This document shows, piece after piece, positions 25,753 through 32,211 of a stretch of 64,000 nt of DNA. The notes under the pieces are model-generated. The model was not told the DNA's origin and ran no database searches. It was given only the letters and a program-made list of their open reading frames with translations. The translations under genes were made by a program, and so were the position numbers. The stretch spans positions 424,044 to 488,043 of the forward strand of contig CANFCK010000001.1 of NCBI GenBank assembly GCA_947445035.1, in the 5' to 3' direction. The stretch comes from Deltaproteobacteria bacterium. GTDB lineage: Bacteria > Myxococcota_A > UBA796 > SXON01. How positions within the stretch are numbered: the first letter of the stretch is position 1; the number at the start of each line of letters is the position of its first letter.

Positions 25753-25795
25753 CCTGGGCGGCGCGGCGCATGCCCAGGGGCGCGCTCAGCGCCCC
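25753..25795. terminator. Hairpins between convergent genes (possible bidirectional terminator)
   Basis: Two overlapping GC-rich inverted repeats lie where the TPR gene (+) and a lipoprotein gene (-) converge: CCTGGGC/GCCCAGG (25753-25759 with 25772-25778) and GGGGCGC/GCGCCCC (25777-25783 with 25789-25795, loop of 5). The second includes the lipoprotein stop codon. Neither has a T-tract, so intrinsic termination is only a guess. Confidence 0.35.
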
Positions 25796-26361
25796 GCCAG
25801 CACCCCCATCAGCCCCCGCGCGATCTCCGTCGCATCACACCGCTCCGCGGTGACGTCCCCCGACCACTCGCCGAGCGTGAACTCGATGCCGACGCTGTCT
25901 TCCTCCGCGACCACCGTCGCCTCGCCGGTCGCGTCGTCCACGGCCTCCCACTGCGTCGGGTTCCAGGTCGAGATCGCGCCAACCCGATCGGTCAACTCCG
26001 CTTCGAACACGCGCCACGTAAGCCCTCCGGGACCGACGCCTGGGGCCAAATCTGTCGTGACCTCATCGCCGTTTGCCCCCTCCGGGAACCACAGGATCAC
26101 CAGCGCCGCGCCTTCGCGGGTGGCTGCGGACCCGAGCTGTCCCGCCCACCACGCCTCGGCGCTGGCGATTTCGTCCACCAAAGTCCGAGGGTTTTGGGGG
26201 GTGTCGGCGGGCTCACAGGGCAAGGGCGAGTTCGCGACCACCGCAACGGCGAAGCCAGGGAGGTTGGCGTAGACCGGCTCGAACCACAACGCCCCCCGGA
26301 TGCGCTCCTCTTCGTCGCCGATGGTGAGCCGGTCGCAGCCCGTCAAAAACACCAACCACAT
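25786..26361 (-). CDS. Lipoprotein of unknown function in a radical SAM operon
   Basis: The start at ATG 26361 is fixed by a 1-nt TGATG overlap with the upstream radical SAM gene and by the lipobox that follows immediately (MWLVFLTGC, Cys 9), giving 191 aa. The mature part contains blocks such as RGALWFEPVYANLPGFAVAVVANS, ALVILWFPEG and GGLTWRVFEAELTD, a beta-rich fold with no repeat or catalytic motif I recognise. It is the third gene of a tightly coupled unit (SPASM radical SAM, second radical SAM, lipoprotein). It could be a substrate, carrier or envelope partner of those enzymes, which is inference. Confidence 0.75.
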   Translation of the reverse strand: MWLVFLTGCDRLTIGDEEERIRGALWFEPVYANLPGFAVAVVANSPLPCEPADTPQNPRTLVDEIASAEAWWAGQLGSAATREGAALVILWFPEGANGDEVTTDLAPGVGPGGLTWRVFEAELTDRVGAISTWNPTQWEAVDDATGEATVVAEEDSVGIEFTLGEWSGDVTAERCDATEIARGLMGVLAGR

Positions 26362-27104
26362 CAGAAGGCGCCGGCCGGACGCGGCGGCGGTTCCAAGCCC
26401 ACTGACAAGCAAGCGTCGGCGTGCAGCGCGTCCGCGTGGGCCTGATCGCCGGTGTTCCAGCGCCGCAGGTAGACCGCGTCCCGGTCCATCGGTGGCCAGT
26501 CGCCCGTCAATACGGGGTGGCGACCGAGCGCGTCGAGTCGGCTGCGCCAGTGCTCGACGAAGGGCACGACCTCGTCGGTGTTGCCGTCCTGGACCACGAA
26601 GGCGAGGTGGGCCACCGGGCGCCGGGCATCGCCCCGCAACGCCAGGAACCGCTCGACGTTGCGGAAGACCACGTCGCGACGGTCGGCACCTTTGACCTTG
26701 GCGTAGGTGTCCGCGGCGAACGCGTCGATCGAGAAGTGCACCGCCAAGAAGGTGTCGGGCGCCGCGTCGGTGCGCCCCGCCAGCTCTACCAGGAGCCGCG
26801 CGCGCTCCTCGGGGAGGATGACCGCGTTGGTATGCAGCTTGAAATGGCGGAAGCGCCCGTTACCTTCATTGTGATCGAACGCGTGGCGCACATAGCGGTC
26901 GAACTCCGGATGAAGGGTCGGCTCGCCGAGCCAGTGGGGGCATAGCGTCACCTCGGGCATGCCGGCCAACCCCTCGATGCCGGCCTCCCAGACCTCGAAG
27001 GGCATGAAGCGGTGAGGGGCGCCGTGGGCTTCGTCCCGGAGAGATTGGCTGCACATCGTGCACCGCAGGTTGCAGTGATCGGTCAGCTCGAGGTTCACGT
27101 TCAT
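26361..27104 (-). CDS. Radical SAM enzyme
   Basis: I choose ATG 27104, which overlaps the stop of the upstream gene (ATGA), and reject the longer start at 27242 that would lie inside that gene. The 247-aa protein opens directly with the radical SAM core (NLELTDHCNLRCTMC, Cys residues spaced CxxxCxxC). It continues with PHWLGEPTLHPEF (the GE(P) SAM-binding motif), KLHTNAVIL and a FSIDAF strand, i.e. most of a TIM-barrel. There is no SPASM Cys cluster at the C-terminus, so an auxiliary cluster is not evident, though single cysteines remain. Substrate unknown. Coupling to a SPASM enzyme and a lipoprotein suggests peptide or protein modification. Confidence 0.88.
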   Translation of the reverse strand: MNVNLELTDHCNLRCTMCSQSLRDEAHGAPHRFMPFEVWEAGIEGLAGMPEVTLCPHWLGEPTLHPEFDRYVRHAFDHNEGNGRFRHFKLHTNAVILPEERARLLVELAGRTDAAPDTFLAVHFSIDAFAADTYAKVKGADRRDVVFRNVERFLALRGDARRPVAHLAFVVQDGNTDEVVPFVEHWRSRLDALGRHPVLTGDWPPMDRDAVYLRRWNTGDQAHADALHADACLSVGLEPPPRPAGAF

Positions 27105-28183
27105 GCGAGCGCCATCGGCAGGCGTGCCGAGATGGCGCGTTCGTGGACGAGCAGGTTCTCGCTGCATTCCACGCACCGCCCCGTCGGCCGACCTTGGAGC
27201 ATTCCCGCCCGCAAGGTTTGCAGGAAGGGATCGGTTTGCCACACCGACGCCAGCGAGGTTTCAGCGACACTCCCGCCTTCGCCGGCGAGGACACAGCAGG
27301 CCGCCACGCGGCCGTCGGCAGCGACGGTGAGGTGATGCCACGCTTTGAGACAGGGGGCGCGCGCGAAATCGGGGGCGTCGCCAGCCACCACGGGCGCGGG
27401 TGGAAGAAGTTCGCCACGGGCGCGGGCACCGGGGTCCAAGAACCGGGCGTAGGTGGTGCGGATCCCCAGACGCTCGGCGACGGCGATGCCCGCGCGCAAA
27501 CGTTCGCCGAGTCGGCTCTCGTCCTCGGGTCCCAAGGCAAACGCCAGCTGCTCGGGGCGGTAGGCGACCAGGGCATCGAGCTCGACCGCGTCCGCGCCGA
27601 GCGCGTGGGCGAGGTGGATCAACGCGTCCAGTTCGTCGACGTTGTCGCGAGTCAGGACCGTGTGTAACGACAGGCGAGGGCCGCTTTGGGCCCGATCCCG
27701 TGCGGCTCGCAGCGCACAGACGTTCCGCACCGTGCGCGCGAATGCGCCCGCGTGCCCGCGAAGGTGATCGTGGGTGCGGGCGCGCGCGCCGTCGATGGAG
27801 ATGTGCACCTCGTCCCACGCCATCTCGACCAGCGCGGCGCGCACCGCCGGTCCCATCAGCGTGCCGTTGGTGGTGAGGCTCCCCCACAATCCGCGGGCCT
27901 TGACGCGTCGCATCACGTCGATCGTGTGCGGCGCGATCAGCGGTTCCCCGCCGCCGAGCACCATCACCCGTCGTGCGCCCATCGCCGCGGCCTCGTCGAC
28001 GAGCGCCAGCATCCGCGCCGCGCTCAGTTCCCCGCTGGGGCGTTGGTGCCGCAGCGTCGTGTCGCAGAAGCGGCAGGAGAGGTTGCAGACCAGGGTAGGG
28101 TACAGCTCCAGGGTCCACGGTCCGCGGGCCCCGTCGGGGTCGCGCCCGACCACCCGCGCGGCGATGGCGTCCAGCTCGTCCAC
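27101..28183 (-). CDS. Radical SAM/SPASM domain protein
   Basis: 360 aa. The N-terminal radical SAM core has LYPTLVCNLSCRFCDT (CxxxCxxC), VLGGGEPLIAPH (GGEP), LTTNGTLM and VHISIDGA. The C-terminal SPASM-like region carries a partial cysteine set: APCLKAWHHLTVAADGRVAACCVL, then GRCVECSENLLVHE, ligands for auxiliary Fe-S clusters in enzymes that modify peptides or act as anaerobic maturases. It is the first gene of the three-gene coupled unit reading leftward. A strong hairpin (28216-28240) and a group II intron remnant lie immediately upstream. No short precursor-peptide ORF next to it was convincing, so a RiPP role is only a possibility. Confidence 0.9.
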   Translation of the reverse strand: MDELDAIAARVVGRDPDGARGPWTLELYPTLVCNLSCRFCDTTLRHQRPSGELSAARMLALVDEAAAMGARRVMVLGGGEPLIAPHTIDVMRRVKARGLWGSLTTNGTLMGPAVRAALVEMAWDEVHISIDGARARTHDHLRGHAGAFARTVRNVCALRAARDRAQSGPRLSLHTVLTRDNVDELDALIHLAHALGADAVELDALVAYRPEQLAFALGPEDESRLGERLRAGIAVAERLGIRTTYARFLDPGARARGELLPPAPVVAGDAPDFARAPCLKAWHHLTVAADGRVAACCVLAGEGGSVAETSLASVWQTDPFLQTLRAGMLQGRPTGRCVECSENLLVHERAISARLPMALA

Positions 28184-28215
28184 AACGACACCGTAGCATT
28201 CTTATCCAGAAACAG

Positions 28216-28240
28216 GGGGAAGGGGCGAGGCCCCTTCCCC
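28216..28240. terminator. Perfect 11-bp hairpin upstream of the radical SAM operon
   Basis: An 11-bp perfect stem (GGGGAAGGGGC paired with GCCCCTTCCCC) closes a 3-nt GAG loop. Read leftward it is followed by CTGTTTCTGG, a weak T-rich tail, so it could terminate transcription coming from the intron remnant or act in the 5' leader of the radical SAM operon, whose ATG is 33 bp further on. Confidence 0.5.
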
Positions 28241-28261
28241 TACCGGGCCGTTCCATCATAT

Positions 28262-28333
28262 ATCGGGTAGGGACCGGCAGTTGCCTGGCGGCCCCTCCCA
28301 CGGAACCGTACTTGTGCTGTTCACACACGGCTC
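28262..28333 (-). ncRNA. Group II intron domains V and VI
   Basis: Domain V lies at 28303-28333: leftward it reads GAGCCGTGTGTG... and closes with ...GTACGGTTC. Outer strands GAGCCGT and ACGGTTC pair through all seven positions, and the catalytic AGC triad is present. At 31 nt it is slightly shorter than the usual 34. Domain VI follows (28262-28302), pairing GGGAGGG with CCCTACCC around a bulged A. These are diagnostic of a group II ribozyme 3' end. Confidence 0.8.
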
Positions 28334-28379
28334 TTCGGGACGGTGCGTTTCACGGGTGTTCCCCGCAGCGCCGGCCGGT

Positions 28380-28838
28380 TTACGGCCTCGACCATCCTCC
28401 GAACAGCGGGAGCTGCCCAAGGAGGGCTTCGATGGGGGACGCGGCGTGAACCGCATCCCACAGGTTCGCCAGGGACACGAGCTTCTTCCGGGTGAAGAAC
28501 ATCCGGTTGAGGGCTCGGTCCACGGCGGGGCGATGGGAAAGGTGCCAGATGCTGCGGCGGCCGTCGTACACGGTCGCCCATGCGGTCTTGCTCCGGATGC
28601 CCATCGCGATGAGGTTACGGACAATCGTTGGGCCTTTCTTCCAGTGTTTGAGCTGGATTGCGCGCAGCCGTCGCCGGATGTGCGCGTCCAACCCCTGCAT
28701 CGTCCGCGTTTCCCCGGTGCAGACCGAGAAGAAGCCGAACCAGCCGCGAAGGTACACATTGAACCCGGAGATGCTGCGGTCAAGCGAGCCTCCCCAGTTG
28801 CGCCTCGCGACCATGGCGTACAGGTCGAGGCGACATTA
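28380..28838 (-). pseudogene. Truncated group II intron maturase (thumb/domain X)
   Basis: The open frame after an in-frame TAA (about 28839-28841) reads RNWGGSLDRSISGFNVYLRG, then WFGFF, GLDAHIRRRLRAIQLKHWKK, and later RRSIWHLSHRPAVDRALNRM. These are the standard C-terminal landmarks of group II intron reverse transcriptases/maturases, which bind and help splice the intron RNA. A full protein is about 400-450 aa; only about 150 remain and the polymerase motifs (including YADD) are absent. There is no frameshift within the remaining part, so truncation may be fairly recent. The first ATG in frame is 28814. Confidence 0.88.
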
Positions 28839-28872
28839 CGCTCCGCACCCACCACTTGTCCGGGGGAAGCCT

Positions 28873-29664
28873 ATGCGGTCAATCTCTGCGAGCGTCGCCT
28901 TACTGGGCACCCTGTCGGGGTGTTTTCTCTTTCCCCCCGGAACCACGGCCGACGAGACGGGCGCCGCCGATGAGCCCGACGAGTACGAAGACGTCGGCGA
29001 CTTCCGCCTGCGATGGGGCAGCGACGGCGGCTACGAGGACTACGCCGATTGGACCAAAGAGTGGTTGGAGGGCTCCAACGACTACCTCAACGAGCAGTAC
29101 CGGCTCCCCATCGACATCGACATTCGCCATGAGAAATGTGGCATGGAGAATGCCACCTGGGATGGGGAGCGCATCACCATGTGCTACGAAATGGAGGCCC
29201 GGGTCGTCGAGCTCTTCGACGGCGCGCTGGAGACCGAGGAGGACATCCTCTCCGCCTCGTCGGCGGCGTGGGTCTTCATCCTCTTTCACGAGGTTGGTCA
29301 CGGACTGATCGACGTGTACGGGCTGCCGGTTCCCGGAAGAGAGGAGGACGCCGTCGACTCGTTTTCCGCTGTGGCTCTGATCGATGGCGGTGCGCCCGAC
29401 GCTGTCGTCTACGCTGCGCTCTTCTGGCTCCTCATTGAGCAGGATTCCGGCGGCGAGCCCAACTTCGCTGATGAACACTCGATGAACATGCAACGCTTCT
29501 ACAGCCTGTTGTGTTGGGTCTACGGCTCCGACCCTCGTGGGTACGAGTACCTCGTGGAGATTTTCCCCGATCTGGAATCGCGGATCGCCGGGGGGCGCTG
29601 CGAGGCCGAGTACGAGCAACAATCCGACTCGTGGCACGAGCTGCTCGAACCCTGGTATCAGTAG
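28873..29664 (+). CDS. DUF4344-like putative metallopeptidase, lipoprotein
   Basis: 263 aa from ATG 28873, with GGGGGAAG just upstream and a signal peptide plus lipobox (LGTLSGC, Cys 17). The central motif FILFHEVGHGLIDVYGLPV (His-Glu-x-x-His at about residues 140-144) followed by GREEDAVDSFSAVALI matches the DUF4344 putative metallopeptidase family, in which the HExxH and downstream acidic residues should hold zinc. Other conserved blocks are EKCGMENATWDGERITMCYEM, with two cysteines that may form a disulfide, and FADEHSMNMQRFYSLLCWVYG. It is probably anchored in the periplasm or outer membrane. Its promoter region directly abuts the truncated end of the group II intron. Confidence 0.82.
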   Translation: MRSISASVALLGTLSGCFLFPPGTTADETGAADEPDEYEDVGDFRLRWGSDGGYEDYADWTKEWLEGSNDYLNEQYRLPIDIDIRHEKCGMENATWDGERITMCYEMEARVVELFDGALETEEDILSASSAAWVFILFHEVGHGLIDVYGLPVPGREEDAVDSFSAVALIDGGAPDAVVYAALFWLLIEQDSGGEPNFADEHSMNMQRFYSLLCWVYGSDPRGYEYLVEIFPDLESRIAGGRCEAEYEQQSDSWHELLEPWYQ

Positions 29665-29678
29665 GCTCGCACCGAGCC
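29664..29678 (+). terminator. Hairpin just after the metallopeptidase stop
   Basis: GGCTCG (29664-29669) and CGAGCC (29673-29678) form a perfect 6-bp stem with a CAC loop that starts at the last base of the stop codon. A second stem (GCGGGCGG 29685-29692 with CCGCCCGC 29705-29712) follows. There is no T-tract, so the terminator assignment is tentative. Confidence 0.35.
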
Positions 29679-29681
29679 TGC

Positions 29682-29816
29682 TCAGCGGGCGGGTGTCAAA
29701 GCCTCCGCCCGCAGCTCGGCCACCACCTCTCCCGGGAACGGAAACCACCTCAGACTGTCGCCGCTTACCAAAATCGCCAGGGTACTGCTTACGAAAGGTG
29801 TACCACCCCAGCGCGT
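29682..29816 (-). pseudogene. Possible 45-codon gene remnant in a 350-bp gap
   Basis: The 29665-30015 gap has no complete gene. On the minus strand a frame from 29816 to the TGA at 29682 reads naturally (WGGTPFVSSTLAILVSGDSL, then RWFPFPGEVVAELRAEAL), opening directly after a TGA with no start codon. It looks like the C-terminal piece of a lost gene, unidentified. Apart from this and the hairpins after 29664, the rest of the gap (to 30015) shows nothing I can name. Confidence 0.25.
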
Positions 29817-30015
29817 TCAGCGATCTCGATGCCGTCTACCTCGCGCTGGGATCGGGTGTGGCCACGTTCCCGTGAGCGAGGGTATGGCGATGTTCGTGAG
29901 CGGCCACACCCGCACCCGTTCTCGACGCGCTCAGCCCCGGCAAAACCGTCGCGAGGTGCTTTCGCACGTACGTCACGGTCTGCCGGTCAGACCCGCTCCC
30001 CCTCCCTGGCCCTAC

Positions 30016-31239
30016 CTAGACTCGGCGACGCCGGAGGAGGAGCCCCGCCGCCAGGAGCCCGGCACCGACGCCGGCCGCCCCACCGCCGCTGTCACACCCG
30101 CAGCCGGCGGCGGGTGCATCGCCCTTGCCGTCGCCATCGGCGGGCTCACCGGTGTCATCGGCAGTGGGGGTCACCTCGTCCACCCCGTCACAGTTCTGGT
30201 CAATGCCGTCGTCCATCTGCACGGGCGCGTCGGGGCCAATCGTGTCGTCTTCGTCGTCACAGTCTTCGCCACCGCAGGCGTCAGCGTCCGCGCCGTCGCC
30301 GTCGACGTCGCAGAGGTCGGCGCCATCGCAGTCCTGATCGACGCCGTCATACGGCTCCTCGGCGGCGCCGGGGAAGGCCGCGGCGTCGTTGTCGTCGCAG
30401 TCGCCGTCAACCTCCGACCATCCCTCCCCGGGGCTCTCGCAGAAGGTCTCGGCGACCCCGCCGTACCCGTCGCCGTCGACGTCCGCGTAGAAGGTCGCCG
30501 GGCCAAGGGCCATCGCGTCGTCGTCGTCGCAATCGTCGCCGCCGCAGAACTCCCGCTCGTGGCCGTCGCCGTCGCGATCGCATTCTCCCAGCCAGGCTGC
30601 CGAGTCGTTGATCAGGCCGAGGAACTCCGGGCTGTAGGGGTCCTGCCCCGCGTAGGTGCCGGCCACCGCCATGCCGACGATACGGCCCTCGTGCCATTCG
30701 CGAGCGACGACGGCGTCGTAGCCGGCCATCGTCATCAGCACGACGCTGGGGTCGGTCTCGTACACGCGCGCCAGCCCATAGTTGCCGATGCCGCTGACGG
30801 CGATGCTGCCGCCTGCCACCACGGGATGCCCCTCCCGACCGGGCACGACGGTCCAGGTGCCCACGTCACCGGCCGAACCTCGGACGAGCAGGGTGAGGTC
30901 CGCGAGCAGCTGGTACTTCAGCGCCTCGTCGTGGGTGTAGGCGTTCCACTCCTGGTGCAGGAAGCCCCCGCCGGCGGCGACGAAGTCCACGAGCGCCTGC
31001 TGTCCCGCCTCGACCATGTCGTAATCGTACGTGTCACCATTGAGGTGGATGACGACGTTGAACCCAGCCAGCGGCGGGTTCGTGCCGTCGAAGTCGTACT
31101 GGATGGTATCCGAGAGGGTGACGGTGTGCCCAGCGGACTACAAGGACGCCTGGATGGCCGGCACCCCCGCCGTGGTGCTGTCCCACAAGATCAGGACGTC
31201 GGAGGCGAGGGCGGAGGGGAGCAGGAGAGACAGCAGCAT
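30016..31239 (-). pseudogene. MopE-repeat MYXO-CTERM protein interrupted by an in-frame TAG
   Basis: From ATG 31239 the frame encodes a signal peptide (MLLSLLLPSALA) and then DVLILWDSTTAGVPAIQASL before a TAG at codon 34 (31138-31140). It then continues in the same frame for 373 codons without further stops (SAGHTVTLSDT...). The reconstructed protein (about 407 codons) has a flavodoxin/ThuA-like N-terminal domain (VVIHLNGDTYDYDMVEAGQ), then MopE-type repeats (GGDDCDDDDAMALGP, YDGVDQDCDG, DDGIDQNCDG) and a C-terminal GCGCDSGGG, hydrophobic helix and RRRR, i.e. a MYXO-CTERM-like sorting tail. A CAG-to-TAG change would explain the stop. Downstream ATGs would yield a signal-less protein, so I call it broken unless TAG is read through or an assembly error. 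Confidence 0.8.
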
Positions 31240-31302
31240 GGCAGGCTCGGGGTGAGGCGAAGGGATACCGCGCCGCGGCTGTGGTCGCATCTCACATACA
31301 TC

Positions 31303-31699
31303 TCACACGGGGTCGTCAGAGCTCTCCATCCCATCCACCATGCCGGAGCCGGGGTCGTCCATGCCGATCATGTTCTCGGTGCTGACACTCCGCCGAGGGC
31401 GGCTCGGACTCCAGCAACTCCCCGGTGATGCCGAACGTGGCGCTGCCGTCCTCCGCCGCCCACTCGTAGCGGTAGGACTGACCCACCACGGTCGCCACCT
31501 CGCACACGGGCATGGTCCACCCCTCAGGACCCAGCATCCAGCGCTGCACCGGGAGGCTTCCGCGGACGTCACGGGCGGAGGGGGGCTGGACGCCGCTACT
31601 GGGGGTGGCCCTGGAGCGCACCAGCACCCCGTGGCCTTGGCGGGTGGGGATCGAGGGGTCGGGACCGCACACCGCCATCGTTTCAGCGGCCCGCGGCAT
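31303..31699 (-). pseudogene. Probable frameshifted hypothetical gene
   Basis: Two overlapping minus-strand frames appear to be halves of one gene. From ATG 31699 the first frame reads well (MPRAAETMAVCGPDPSIPTR ... VCEVATVVGQSYRYEWAAED ... ITGELLESEPPSA). It then turns into Arg/His-rich junk, while the neighbouring frame picks up VSTENMIGMDDPGSGMVDGM and stops at 31303. The switch lies near 31385-31395. No family is recognised. It is divergent from the lipoprotein gene at 31737, with 37 bp between the starts. A sequencing indel is an equally good explanation. Confidence 0.35.
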
Positions 31700-31736
31700 G
31701 GGTGACTCCTCGTTCAAAGCGCGGTAAGCTGCCCGG

Positions 31737-32174
31737 ATGATGTCTCTCGTTCCGGTACTGCTCTTCGCTTCCTGCGCGGCCACCGACACCGAAACCGCCG
31801 AGCCGGAGCCGGAATTCTGCAGCGACGCCACCTTCGACGGCGCCACCTTGGAGGAGGAGGGTGGCGACGCCAACCCTGGCAGCGGCACCCTGAAGGTGCG
31901 CGTGATCACCGATCAGAGCGATGACGTCAACGACCCCTACTACGTCGCCTATCGGACCTACGCGCTGGAGCCCGCCAGGACCGGCGGCGTGCAGACCATC
32001 GGCACCACCAGCGGGGACGGGCTGGTCGAAAAGACCCTGGGCGCGGGCATCTGGGATTTCGAGGCGAGTTGGACCCGCGGCAGCCGCACCTGCCTCGCGG
32101 TGAACGAAGAGATCACGGTCCGGGAGGGCAAGATCACCCAGGCTTGCGTGGTCTTGACCTGCCCGCAGGATTGA
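31737..32174 (+). CDS. Small lipoprotein, carboxypeptidase-regulatory-like
   Basis: 145 aa with a short signal and lipobox (LLFASC, Cys 13), then an acidic linker (TDTETAEPEPE). The body has a beta-sandwich feel: GSGTLKVRVITDQSDD, GLVEKTLGAGIWDFEASW and ITVREGKITQACVVLTC, with four cysteines that could pair. The pattern of a generated effect value, 'G.W.F.A.w' and a 'v.eGk.t...v.L' closing strand is that of carboxypeptidase-D-type/Ig-like domains in envelope proteins, but I cannot assign a function. The ATG pair at 31737/31740 leaves the exact start open. It precedes the E1 gene by 37 bp and may share its transcript. Confidence 0.65.
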   Translation: MMSLVPVLLFASCAATDTETAEPEPEFCSDATFDGATLEEEGGDANPGSGTLKVRVITDQSDDVNDPYYVAYRTYALEPARTGGVQTIGTTSGDGLVEKTLGAGIWDFEASWTRGSRTCLAVNEEITVREGKITQACVVLTCPQD

Positions 32175-32211
32175 GGGTTTTCGGTTAGCAGCCCGGCGCT
32201 TCGGAGTCGCT

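Larger units (their letters stand above)
28262..28838 (-). mobile_element. 3' remnant of a group II intron (probable class C)
   Basis: Reading leftward, the segment holds the C-terminal part of an intron-encoded maturase, then a recognisable ribozyme domain V and domain VI. It ends with ACCCGAT, where the A is a candidate branch-point adenosine seven bases from the 3' end. Everything 5' of the maturase thumb/domain X (domains I-IV, reverse transcriptase) is missing, and the sequence runs straight into the promoter region of the metallopeptidase gene at 28873. The element is therefore a dead 3' fragment. Class C is inferred from the LNxYLRGWxGFF-type maturase and the 3' end. Confidence 0.85.

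Noticed and set aside
28216-28240. The hairpin as the class C intron target terminator
   Set aside because: Class C introns insert after a terminator located in the 5' exon; this hairpin lies beyond the intron's 3' end, so it does not fit that role.
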